This document shows, piece by piece, positions 33,841-41,617 of a stretch of 64,000 bases of DNA (position 1 is the first letter of the stretch; every line of letters starts with the position of its first letter). The notes beneath the pieces are model-generated. The model worked only from the letters and a program-made list of their open reading frames with translations. It was not told the DNA's origin and ran no database searches. Made by a program: the position numbers and the translations under genes. Source of the stretch: Bacteroidota bacterium (lineage in GTDB: Bacteria > Bacteroidota > Ignavibacteria > UBA10030 > SZUA-254). The stretch is taken from positions 1 to 64,000 of the forward strand of contig DATDFQ010000028.1 in assembly GCA_036522515.1 (NCBI GenBank), read 5' to 3'.

Positions 33841-34842
33841 TCATCCGTGCTGTTCATCCTCGCGGTCCCAGAACCTGTGTCCCGTCCGGCCGATGAACAC
33901 GTCCTCGAGGGTCGGCTTGGAGTATGTGACGGAATCGATCCTGCCCGGGTAGGCGCGCACAAGCTGCGGAATGAATTCGTGGCCGTTTGCCCGCTCGATG
34001 CGAACCGTCTTTCCGATCACCTGTGGGGTGCCGCCGAACGATTCGCGAAGGAGGCGCCCGACCGCGTCAGGCTCGGGCGCGGTGATCGAGACGACATCTC
34101 CCCCGATCTCCTCTTTCAATGCGGCAGGGGAGCCGAGGGCGACCAGAGAGCCGCCGTCGAGAATCCCGATCCGGTCGCACTGGTCCGCCTCGTCGAGCAG
34201 ATGGGTGGTCAGAAGGACGGTCACCTGTTCCGCCGCGCACAATTCCTTCAGGTAGCCGTCGAAGTCCTTCCGCGCGCCCGGGTCGAGCCCTGTGCTCGGT
34301 TCGTCGAGGATGAGGAGTTGAGGCTTGTGCAACAACGCTTTGGCGAGTTCCACCCGCCGCTGCATCCCGCCCGAAAGCTTTTCGATCAACTCGTTTGCCC
34401 GGTCGCCCATTCCCACACGCCCGAGAATTTCGCCGATCGCCGCCCTGAGAGCCGCTCCCCCGAGGCCGTAGAGCTGCCCCTGGCAATAGAGGTTTTCGTA
34501 AGCGGTCAGTTTTTGATCGAGACTCGGGTGCTGGAAGACGACGCCGATTTTTCTGCGTGATTCGATCAGATGGAGCCCAAGGTCCCCGCCGAAGACGCGG
34601 ACCGTCCCGAATGTCTGCTTCATCAGCGTGGAGAGGATGCGGAAGAGCGTGCTCTTTCCGCTCCCGTTCGGGCCGAGGAGGCAGAACATCTCACCTCTGG
34701 CGACTTCAAATGATACGTCGTTCAGGGCCGGGGGCCGGGCGCCGGTTGCCGCCTGGCCGGCCGCCGGTCGAAGGCGGGCGGCGGAGCGCCGGGGAGTTCC
34801 GTACGAATGAACCAGGTGCTCTACTTCGACTGCATGCTCCAT
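33841..34842 (-). CDS. ABC transporter ATP-binding protein
   Basis: The 333-aa ATPase of the exporter. It has Walker A GPNGSGKST, Q-loop VFQHPSL, signature LSGGMQRRVELAKALL, Walker B LLILDEPSTGLDPG and H-loop TTHLLDEAD, then a DrrA-type C-terminal regulatory tail. Between the first strand (EVEHLVHSYG) and VSFEVARGE there is an unusual Arg/Ala/Pro-rich insertion of about 22 residues. The start is ATG 34842; its AGGA ribosome site is part of a dispersed repeat (CTCAGGATGACA). Confidence 0.9.
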   Translation of the reverse strand: MEHAVEVEHLVHSYGTPRRSAARLRPAAGQAATGARPPALNDVSFEVARGEMFCLLGPNGSGKSTLFRILSTLMKQTFGTVRVFGGDLGLHLIESRRKIGVVFQHPSLDQKLTAYENLYCQGQLYGLGGAALRAAIGEILGRVGMGDRANELIEKLSGGMQRRVELAKALLHKPQLLILDEPSTGLDPGARKDFDGYLKELCAAEQVTVLLTTHLLDEADQCDRIGILDGGSLVALGSPAALKEEIGGDVVSITAPEPDAVGRLLRESFGGTPQVIGKTVRIERANGHEFIPQLVRAYPGRIDSVTYSKPTLEDVFIGRTGHRFWDREDEQHG

Positions 34843-34844
34843 TG

Positions 34845-34955
34845 TCATCCTGAGGGAGCGGAGCGACCGAAGGATCCCAGTCCACGAACAAGAAGATCCT
34901 TCGCGGAGTTTACACTGAGCGAAGCGAGCGTGCTCAGGATGACAGATATGGGATT
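34845..34955. repeat. CTCAGGATGAC repeats between the ABC genes and ctaB
   Basis: A TGTCATCCTGAGGGAGCGGAG unit and an AAGATCCTTCGCGGAGTTTA...CTCAGGATGACAG unit face each other, with a further AGGATGACA beyond. The second unit is nearly identical to 21237-21291. The left end reaches the ABC ATPase start. Confidence 0.7.
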
Positions 34956-34989
34956 AGGATGACACTTGGGAGGCCTCGTCGATGCTCTC

Positions 34990-35931
34990 CTATACCTTAT
35001 CAATCGTCAGCAGGAGCATGAGACAGGGGAGATAGACCAAGGAAGCGAAAAACATCCGCCGGGAGTAAAAGTTAAATTCGACCGGATCGGCCGCGTGAAT
35101 TCCAGCCGGGGAACGCCGCGACTGCCTGGCAAGAAGGACTCCGATTGAGAGAAAGCCGAGACTGAGCATCGCGGCCCCGGTTACGGACATGAGGCCCGTC
35201 ATTCCGGCGAATGCCGGGGCGAGGCTCACCGGCACGAGCCCGATCGAATAGGCGAGGATTTGCCGGCTTGTGCGCCTCCCGCCCGGGTCATCCACGGTCA
35301 GTATCTTGAACCCTGCCCGCGCATAATCGCGGCGGTACATCCAGGCGAGAGAGAGAAAATGAGGCATCTGCCAGCAAAACAAAATGGCGAACAACACGGC
35401 CGCCTCCGTCCCGATGCTGTTCCGGGCAGCCGTCCATCCCATGACCGGAGGAAGCGCGCCCGGAATGGCTCCGACGAGAGTGGAGTAGGGGGTGATGCGC
35501 TTGAGGGGAGTATAGAGAAAGATGTATGTCGCGAATGTCACCGCCGCGAGGAATCCGGTCAGGATATTTACGAAGAGCGTCAGCTCGAGCATTCCGGCCG
35601 CGGCGATCACGATTCCGAAGGTCAGGCATTCGGAGGGTTCGAGCCGGCCCGCCGGCAGGGGTCTTCGCTCTGTCCGCTTCATCAGCGAATCATACTCTCG
35701 CTCGATGAATTGGTTGAGAGCGCCCGCCCCGCCCCCGAGAAGAGCAGTCCCGAGCGCCAGGTGCACAAACAGTATATAGTGAAACGGTCCGGAGCTCGCA
35801 AGATAGAACCCGCAAAGCGAGGTCAGGACGGAAAGACCCGTCAATTCGGGCTTCATCAGCTCCCCGTAATCGGACAACTTCGATAAAAGCGGATACCTCG
35901 CGCGCCCGATCGCCTTTGCCGTTCCGTTCAT
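34990..35931 (-). CDS. ctaB: Protoheme IX farnesyltransferase (haem O synthase)
   Basis: A UbiA-family integral membrane prenyltransferase that attaches farnesyl to haem b, giving haem O. The 313-aa protein has the first polyprenyl-binding motif NQFIEREYDSLMKRTERRPLP (with E in place of the usual first D), the second motif YRRDYARAGFKIL, and YTPLKRITPYSTLVGAIPGALPPVMGW. The ATG at 35931 overlaps the ctaA stop by ATGA; longer in-frame sequence upstream covers ctaA. Confidence 0.95.
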   Translation of the reverse strand: MNGTAKAIGRARYPLLSKLSDYGELMKPELTGLSVLTSLCGFYLASSGPFHYILFVHLALGTALLGGGAGALNQFIEREYDSLMKRTERRPLPAGRLEPSECLTFGIVIAAAGMLELTLFVNILTGFLAAVTFATYIFLYTPLKRITPYSTLVGAIPGALPPVMGWTAARNSIGTEAAVLFAILFCWQMPHFLSLAWMYRRDYARAGFKILTVDDPGGRRTSRQILAYSIGLVPVSLAPAFAGMTGLMSVTGAAMLSLGFLSIGVLLARQSRRSPAGIHAADPVEFNFYSRRMFFASLVYLPCLMLLLTIDKV

Positions 35932-36974
35932 GAGGCGCCTCCATACGCCGATTGGGCGGAGGCGGAATGAAGGATTCCAAGGCGCGGCAGTCCCCACACT
36001 CTGGCGCCATGCAGTGTCGCGAGCGCGAGACCCACAAGCAGTAACGCACCCGTCGCGACATGCGCGGTCGCAGGAAGAACAGCTTTCCCGGAGAGAACCG
36101 TCATCGCGCCGAGCAGGATCTGGACGGCCACGAGCGCGCCAAGGATCCAGCCGAACCGTGAAAACCGGCCCGAGACCGGTGCAAGCCTGACGAGTCTTAC
36201 CGAAGTCCATAGGACGAGAAGGAAGACCGGCACCGCCCAGATCCGGTGAACCAGATGGATCAGCACCTGAGAGGAAGAGATGGGACCGTCCGCCGCAATC
36301 CGGATCCCAAGGTCGAGGAGCGTGGCATTGTAGCGCGCGAGAGCGTCCGCCGAGAGTGACGGAAGAAGCTGGCCGTAGGCCAGAGGGAAGTCGGGGATCG
36401 CAAGTCCGGAATCGGTATGGCGCATGAGGGCGCCGAGCATCAACTGGATGAAGACCGCGGCGGTCGCCGAGCCGGCCAGCCAAACGATCGAGCGCGAGCG
36501 GGCCGGCGGGCGCGGCTGAGCGCTCCGCCACCAGGGGGAAGTAAAGAGCGCAAGGGACGCGACGACGACAAAAAATGTCTGGGCGAGCATCGCATGACCG
36601 ACTGAGAGGGCGGGCGGAAGGAGAAGAAGCACGGTCAGACCGCCAAGGAGGCCCTGCGCGACGACGAGGCCGACTGCCGCAACCCCGAGGATCCGCACCC
36701 ATCTCCGGTCTTCGCGCTTCCAAAGCCAGATTGCGAGGAGAACCGTCAGGAAACCGACGGCCGAGGCGATCAGGCGATGCGTGTGCTCGAAGACGATCCC
36801 GCCGACCATCTGGTCAAGCGGGAAGGCGAACATAAACCGGCCGTACGTGTTCGGCCAGTCGGGCACCGAGAGCCCCGAACCGGTACTGGTCACCAGACCG
36901 CCCGCGACGATGAGGAGGAACGTGCAGACTGCCGTCCCGAGGGCGAACCGGTGAAGGTTCCTGTAACTCGTCAA
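35928..36974 (-). CDS. ctaA: Haem A synthase (COX15/CtaA)
   Basis: It oxidises haem O to haem A for the oxidase. The 348-aa protein has eight predicted helices in two four-helix halves, the family opening GGLVTSTGSGLSVPDWPNTYG and its second-half echo MRHTDSGLAIPDFPLAYG, and paired haem-ligand histidines in EHTHRLIA, VGHAMLAQ, HLVHRIWAV and TAHVATGALL. The start is TTG 36974, forming TTGA with the coxB stop and preceded by GGAGAG. The same TTGA arrangement is used by trpG. Confidence 0.94.
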   Translation of the reverse strand: MTSYRNLHRFALGTAVCTFLLIVAGGLVTSTGSGLSVPDWPNTYGRFMFAFPLDQMVGGIVFEHTHRLIASAVGFLTVLLAIWLWKREDRRWVRILGVAAVGLVVAQGLLGGLTVLLLLPPALSVGHAMLAQTFFVVVASLALFTSPWWRSAQPRPPARSRSIVWLAGSATAAVFIQLMLGALMRHTDSGLAIPDFPLAYGQLLPSLSADALARYNATLLDLGIRIAADGPISSSQVLIHLVHRIWAVPVFLLVLWTSVRLVRLAPVSGRFSRFGWILGALVAVQILLGAMTVLSGKAVLPATAHVATGALLLVGLALATLHGARVWGLPRLGILHSASAQSAYGGAS

Positions 36975-38332
36975 TGCTTGCTCTCCGCGGCCGGGGGGGT
37001 CTGTGTCGAATCGGTCCCTGTTTGTGCCGGGGTTTGTTCCGGAGCCGATGCCTGGGTCAGGGCGGCCTCCTGCTGATCGAACCAGGCCTTGTACTCTTCG
37101 GGAGTCTGGACGGTCATGTATCCGCGCATGCGGAAATGGCCCAGGCCGCAAAGCTGGGCGCACGCGATCTCCGTGGGGGTCGCCGGAGCGATGACGACCT
37201 CGGAAAGCCCGGCGTCGGCCAGTTTCGTAAGAAGCTCTTCGGTAAGCGCGTCCCCCTTGTTTGCGGCGACTGCGCCCGATTTGTCGTTGTAGGATTCCAT
37301 CACCACGAAGGCATCCATGTTCGACATCTGGCGGGCCGAAATCTCCTTCACACCCGCCTCGACCAGTTTCGTGACGGCGTCTTCGCTCAGCGGATCGTTC
37401 TTCGAGATCATGGCGGCGCCGCTCGAATCCTTGTGGTCCTCCATCGAGACGAACTTATCCAGATTCGCTACACGCCGGACAGGCGCATCGGTCATGCCGG
37501 CCTCGGCCAGCTTCGTCGCGTTCTCGGCCGTGAGATGATCGCCCTTGGATGCGATCGTGCCCGAGCTGTCGGCGTACTCCTTCATGAGCATCAGATCCTC
37601 ATGGCCCGATCCGGCGGAAATCGCCGTGTGCGTCAGTTCGGGAAGCTTCAGCATTCGCACGCGCTTCATTGCGTCGGCGATCGAGAACGAGTGGCGCAAT
37701 TCCTCCCGCACTTCCGAAGTCGTCTTCGTCGGCGTGAACCAGACGGGGATGACCATGCCGGGGATGGCGTCCTGCTTGACGCGAAACGCGGGTAGATTGA
37801 AGCTGTGAATCACGTCCTTGGTGCTGAGCTGGACGATCACCGGCTTGTTGACGGGGAGGTTGAGATTGTTGTTGGTGACGATGTCGTCCTTCGCGTCGGG
37901 GTCGGTGCGGTCGAGCCCGAGCGGGTTATCGGTGTCGATCAGCCCGATCGAGGTCCGGCCGAATTTGCCGTCCGGGCCGGGATAGTGGATGTTCCATGCG
38001 AATTGTTCCGCCACGACGCGGACGATCGTCGCGTCCTTTTCCGCCGGAAACGCGTCGACGCGCTTCGACCAGAGGGGGATGGAAAACGCCGCGAGGAGCA
38101 CGATCTCCGCGACGAGCACGCCGACTTCGATGTAGCTCGAATAATGGCTCTTGACGCCCGCGTAATTTGCGGTGGGATTCTTCGACCTGCGAAAGCGGAC
38201 GAGCGTGCTGATGTAGAAGGCGCCCCAACCCACGAACAGGATCAGCATCAGCCAGTGAACCAGCCCGATGAGGTGGTCGATCGCCGGACCATGCTGCGAT
38301 GCGTCGGGAGGCAGCCCTAAAAATTGTTCCAT
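36971..38332 (-). CDS. coxB: Cytochrome c oxidase subunit II with a three-repeat insertion in the CuA domain
   Basis: It receives electrons from cytochrome c at the CuA site. At 453 aa it is far longer than usual without a cytochrome c domain. Two N-terminal helices (about 23-45 and 67-88) are followed by the cupredoxin: VAEQFAWNIHYPG and the CuA ligand His176 (VIHSFNLP). The cupredoxin is then interrupted at about 205-386 before resuming at CAQLCGLGHFRM, with ligands Cys391, Cys395, His399 and Met402 all present; the usual Glu between the cysteines is Gln. The insertion contains three ~47-residue repeats of the form (M)ExxxDSSGxxxxKGDxLTxExxTKLxEAGxxE. The C-terminus is Thr/Gln/Pro-rich. It overlaps the gene before it by 16 nt. 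Confidence 0.93.
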   Translation of the reverse strand: MEQFLGLPPDASQHGPAIDHLIGLVHWLMLILFVGWGAFYISTLVRFRRSKNPTANYAGVKSHYSSYIEVGVLVAEIVLLAAFSIPLWSKRVDAFPAEKDATIVRVVAEQFAWNIHYPGPDGKFGRTSIGLIDTDNPLGLDRTDPDAKDDIVTNNNLNLPVNKPVIVQLSTKDVIHSFNLPAFRVKQDAIPGMVIPVWFTPTKTTSEVREELRHSFSIADAMKRVRMLKLPELTHTAISAGSGHEDLMLMKEYADSSGTIASKGDHLTAENATKLAEAGMTDAPVRRVANLDKFVSMEDHKDSSGAAMISKNDPLSEDAVTKLVEAGVKEISARQMSNMDAFVVMESYNDKSGAVAANKGDALTEELLTKLADAGLSEVVIAPATPTEIACAQLCGLGHFRMRGYMTVQTPEEYKAWFDQQEAALTQASAPEQTPAQTGTDSTQTPPAAESKH

Positions 38333-38622
38333 TCCATGACTCCTTTTTCGTCGTTCTGGCGAAGTACGCCTTGTTGATCGATGTATGTCTGTGCTGAAAG
38401 TTGGCCCCGGAGCCGTCGATACCGCCTCCAGAGCATCACGAAGAAGAGCGAAATGATCCCCAGGACGAATCCGGTGATCCCGAGCATGACCAGGAGAGCC
38501 GTGTTCATGCCCGCGTTCATGGGGGAATCGTTCGCCCTGTAACAGACCGGGCAGGCCGCCGCGGAGCCGGAGAGCGCCAGCGTGAGCGCCGCGGGGAGCG
38601 AGAGAAAAAGAAATCGTTTCAT
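38317..38622 (-). CDS. Small secreted/membrane protein with CPVCY motif in the cox operon
   Basis: A 101-aa protein with a signal peptide (MKRFLFLSLPAALTLALSGSAAA), then ACPVCYRANDSPMNAGMN and a membrane helix (LLVMLGITGFVLGIISLFFVML) with a basic cytoplasmic end. The CxxC pair directly after the signal cleavage site suggests a redox or metal-binding role outside the membrane, perhaps in oxidase maturation. I do not recognise a named family. It overlaps coxB by 16 nt and the next small gene by 4 nt, so it is tightly coupled to the oxidase. Confidence 0.8.
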   Translation of the reverse strand: MKRFLFLSLPAALTLALSGSAAACPVCYRANDSPMNAGMNTALLVMLGITGFVLGIISLFFVMLWRRYRRLRGQLSAQTYIDQQGVLRQNDEKGVMEWNNF

Positions 38623-38825
38623 AAATACCCCACGTGTCTGAGTTTCTTCAGGATCCTGATGCCGTAGAGGATGAGCGCAAGGCCCGCGGCGAGCGAAGCG
38701 ACGGCCGCGAGCAGCGTCCAGACGTCGCCCGAGCCCGAGTACGACCGGAAGAGCCAGACGGAAAACCCGATCGCGAGCAGGACCGAGAGAGAGATGAAGA
38801 AAATATGGAATGCCTTAAGGGACAC
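38619..38825 (-). CDS. Small two-helix membrane protein in the cox operon
   Basis: A 68-aa protein with two hydrophobic helices (FHIFFISLSVLLAIGFSVWLF and VWTLLAAVASLAAGLALILYG) and a basic C-terminus (IRILKKLRHVGYL). It overlaps the subunit IV gene by 11 nt and the CPVCY gene by 4 nt. It may be an accessory subunit; no sequence motif beyond the helices is visible. Confidence 0.78.
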   Translation of the reverse strand: MSLKAFHIFFISLSVLLAIGFSVWLFRSYSGSGDVWTLLAAVASLAAGLALILYGIRILKKLRHVGYL

Positions 38826-39129
38826 TGTGATAGAGGATCGGATCCGAGTGATGGAAGAGCGGAAGCGACATCAGGACGGCGAAGAACACGACGGTCAACA
38901 GAAGCGTGGCGTAGATGACCTTCTTCTCGGAGACGAGGTGCATGAAGTAGCTTGCGACCAGAGACCCCTTGATGGTTGCGATCACGAGCGCCACGGTGAT
39001 GGCCATGGGAACGGAAAGATGAAGCCGCGAGATCGCGACCGTGACGATCGTCAGGCAGAGAAGCGCGACGAACACGGTGACGTACTTCCTGACATGTTTC
39101 TTGATTTCCTGCGGGTCGGCGGATTCCAT
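38815..39129 (-). CDS. coxD: Cytochrome c oxidase subunit IV (caa3-type small subunit)
   Basis: A 104-aa protein with three predicted helices: YVTVFVALLCLTIVTVAIS, AITVALVIATIKGSLVASYFMHL and VIYATLLLTVVFFAVLMSLPLF. The segment KGSLVASYFMHL is typical of the bacterial COX4_pro family that stabilises subunits I and III. The start is ATG 39129, between coxC and the conserved N-terminus; longer reading into coxC is rejected. Confidence 0.88.
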   Translation of the reverse strand: MESADPQEIKKHVRKYVTVFVALLCLTIVTVAISRLHLSVPMAITVALVIATIKGSLVASYFMHLVSEKKVIYATLLLTVVFFAVLMSLPLFHHSDPILYHSVP

Positions 39130-39137
39130 GCTGGCTC

Positions 39138-39722
39138 CTATAAGAGGTAGAGTACGGGAAACAGGAAAATCCAGACGAGATCGACGAAATGCCAGTAGAG
39201 TCCGGCAACCTCGATCCGGTTGGTGAAGCGGGCGGGCTCGGTCTTCCACATTTTGCTTCCGGGCCCCCAGAAGTACGAATTCACGATCATCCCCCCGATG
39301 ACGTGGATCCCGTGCAATCCGGTCAGCGTAAAGTAGATCGCAAAGAACGTGTTCTTGCTCGGAATGTCTCCCATCCGGATATGGTGGCTGTACTCGAAGT
39401 ACTTGATGATCAGGAACCCGAACCCGAGAAGGATCGTCAACCCGAGATAGAGCTTGTATTTCCGGAAGTCCTTCATCATCAGCGACGCCCAGGCCATGAC
39501 CATCGTGATGCTGGAGGTGATGAGGACTCCGGTGTTGACCGTCGCGAGCAGGACATCCAGCTCTCCGTGCGGCCATTCAGGCGCCCCGAGACGAAGCAGG
39601 ATGTAGGTCGTGAAGAGCGCGCCGAATAACATGACTTCCGAGGCGAGGAAGAGCCAGATCCCCGCCTTGGCGTTGAACAGGCCGGTGTCGGGGCGGGCGG
39701 TAACGGTATAGGGAATTTCCAT
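39138..39722 (-). CDS. coxC: Cytochrome c oxidase subunit III
   Basis: A 194-aa, five-helix form of subunit III that lacks the first two helices of the mitochondrial protein, as is common in caa3-type oxidases. Motifs: LFLASEVMLFGALFTTYILLR, NTGVLITSSITMVMAW, FGFLIIKYFEYSHHI, FFAIYFTLTGLHGIHVIGG and GLYWHFVDLVWIFLFPVLYL. It lies 3 nt after the coxA stop. Confidence 0.95.
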   Translation of the reverse strand: MEIPYTVTARPDTGLFNAKAGIWLFLASEVMLFGALFTTYILLRLGAPEWPHGELDVLLATVNTGVLITSSITMVMAWASLMMKDFRKYKLYLGLTILLGFGFLIIKYFEYSHHIRMGDIPSKNTFFAIYFTLTGLHGIHVIGGMIVNSYFWGPGSKMWKTEPARFTNRIEVAGLYWHFVDLVWIFLFPVLYLL

Positions 39723-39725
39723 GAT

Positions 39726-41519
39726 TTACGATTTGGTTGATTGGTTCTGGGGAGTAAAATCGGACGCCGCACCGGGGACCGAGTACTCGTACGGACCATG
39801 GTAGACTTCCGGGACAGTGGCAAAATTTCCGTGCGGAATCGGGGGAGTCGGCGCCGCGGCCCACTCGAGGGTCGTCGCCTGCCAGCAATTCTCCTCCGCC
39901 TTCTTCCCCTTCCTGATGCTCAGGAAGAGATTGAGGATGAAGACGAGCTGAACGATTCCCATCACCCACGCGCCGACCGACATGACTTCGTTCAGGTGAA
40001 GGACTCCCTGGGCGTGGGCGTACTGCTGTCCGCCGTCATACAGTCGGCGCGACACGCCCGCAAGCCCCTGAATGAGCATCGGGAAGAAGATGACGTTCAT
40101 GCAAATGAACGTGCCCCAGAAATGGATCTTGCCCATCGCCTCGTTCATCTTCCGTCCGGTGATTTTGGGGAACCAGTAATAGATCCCGGCAAAGAGGCCG
40201 AAGAGCGTCCCCGGCGCCACGACATAGTGGAAGTGGCCGATCACGTAATACGTGTCATGGAGCGGTATGTCCGAAGCGGCGAGCCCCAGCGGGAGCCCCG
40301 TCAGGCCGCCGATCCCGAACATCGGAAGAAATGCGAGCGCGAAGAGCATGGGAGTCGTGAACCGTATCGACGCCCCGTAGAGGCTCATGAACAATGCGGA
40401 GAGAATGATCACGGAGGGGATCGAAATGATCATCGTCGTCGTCTGGAAGAACGAGCTGATGGCGGTGCCCATCCCGGTGAGAAACATATGATGGGCCCAG
40501 ACGATGAACGACATGAACCCGAGGAAGATCACGGAGTAGACGAGCGATTTATATCCCCAGAGCGGCTTCCGGGTGTTGTTCGCGATGACTTCCGCGACGA
40601 TTCCGAGAGCGGGGAGGATCAGCACGTAGACCTCCGGGTGAGCGAGGAACCAGAAGAGATGCTGCCAGAGAAGCGGGTTCCCGCCTCCGCTGTTGGGCCA
40701 CACCTGGCCGCTTACGACAAGCCCCGACGGAAGGAAGAAGCTCGTTCCCGCGACCCTGTCCATCAGCTGAAGCACGCCGGCCGCCTCGAGAGGCGGAAAC
40801 GCCAACAGCAGAAGGAACCCCGTCACCAGCTGAGACCAGACAAAGAACGGGAGGCGCATGAACGAAAGGCCCTTCGCCCGGAGCTGGAGTATCGTGACGA
40901 TAAAATTGACCGAGCCGAGCAGGGAGGAGGTGATCAGAAAGACCATGCCGAGAAGCCAGAACGTCTGGCCGCCCCAGAATCCGGGGATCGTGACATCGGA
41001 TAGCGGAGGGTACGACGTCCAGCCCGACTGGGCTGCGCCGCCCGGCACGAAGAAACTTCCGAGCATCGTCACGCCGCCCACGAAGTAGACCCAGTAGCTC
41101 GCCATGTTCAGCTTCGGGAAGGCCATATCGGGCGCGCCGATCTGGAGGGGCATGACATAGTTTCCGAACGCGCCCACCGCAAGGGGAACGACGCCGAGGA
41201 ACACCATGATCGTGCCGTGCATCGCGCCGAGCTGGTTGTAGAATTCCGGCAGCATGATGCCTCCGGGCGCGCGGTCTTCACCGAGAAGGGAACCGATCCA
41301 GGGAATCGGATCGCCGGGGTACGCGAGCTGCCAGCGCATGATCATCATCAGCCCGAAGCCGAAGAACAGGAATATCATGCTGGTGAGCGCGTACTGGAGG
41401 CCGATCACCTTGTGATCGGTGGAGAAGACGTACTTGCGCCAGAACGGCAGCTCGTGCTCGTGGTGCAGCTCCGTGTGCGGCACCGCGACCGCCGCGGGCG
41501 TGACGTGGTTGGTTTTCAT
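39726..41519 (-). CDS. coxA: Cytochrome c oxidase subunit I (haem-copper oxidase)
   Basis: The catalytic subunit, 597 aa, with 12 or more helices. Low-spin haem ligands: His101 (GAMHGTIMV) and His431 (GHFHYVV); haem a3: His429; CuB: His294 with cross-linked Tyr298 (LAHPEVYVLILP) and His343/His344 (WAHHMFL). The D-pathway is represented by Asp131 and Asn138 (PDMAFPKLN) and Glu295 of HPEVY. The K-pathway segment, normally PTGIK, reads PSVII (368-372): the lysine is replaced by Ile372. It is the first gene of the oxidase operon, with the secreted cupredoxin gene 98 nt upstream. Confidence 0.96.
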   Translation of the reverse strand: MKTNHVTPAAVAVPHTELHHEHELPFWRKYVFSTDHKVIGLQYALTSMIFLFFGFGLMMIMRWQLAYPGDPIPWIGSLLGEDRAPGGIMLPEFYNQLGAMHGTIMVFLGVVPLAVGAFGNYVMPLQIGAPDMAFPKLNMASYWVYFVGGVTMLGSFFVPGGAAQSGWTSYPPLSDVTIPGFWGGQTFWLLGMVFLITSSLLGSVNFIVTILQLRAKGLSFMRLPFFVWSQLVTGFLLLLAFPPLEAAGVLQLMDRVAGTSFFLPSGLVVSGQVWPNSGGGNPLLWQHLFWFLAHPEVYVLILPALGIVAEVIANNTRKPLWGYKSLVYSVIFLGFMSFIVWAHHMFLTGMGTAISSFFQTTTMIISIPSVIILSALFMSLYGASIRFTTPMLFALAFLPMFGIGGLTGLPLGLAASDIPLHDTYYVIGHFHYVVAPGTLFGLFAGIYYWFPKITGRKMNEAMGKIHFWGTFICMNVIFFPMLIQGLAGVSRRLYDGGQQYAHAQGVLHLNEVMSVGAWVMGIVQLVFILNLFLSIRKGKKAEENCWQATTLEWAAAPTPPIPHGNFATVPEVYHGPYEYSVPGAASDFTPQNQSTKS

Positions 41520-41617
41520 AGACCTCGATTCATCGTAAGTGGTGTCAGGTGAGCCGTCGTCCCGGCCGTTCCCTCAGGGACCGGCGGGGGTGGCGCTCCC
41601 GGTGGAGGCCTGCCTGC

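Noticed and set aside
39741-41003. 420-codon plus-strand frame opposite coxA
   Set aside because: Shadow of coxA, whose haem and copper ligands are all present on the minus strand.
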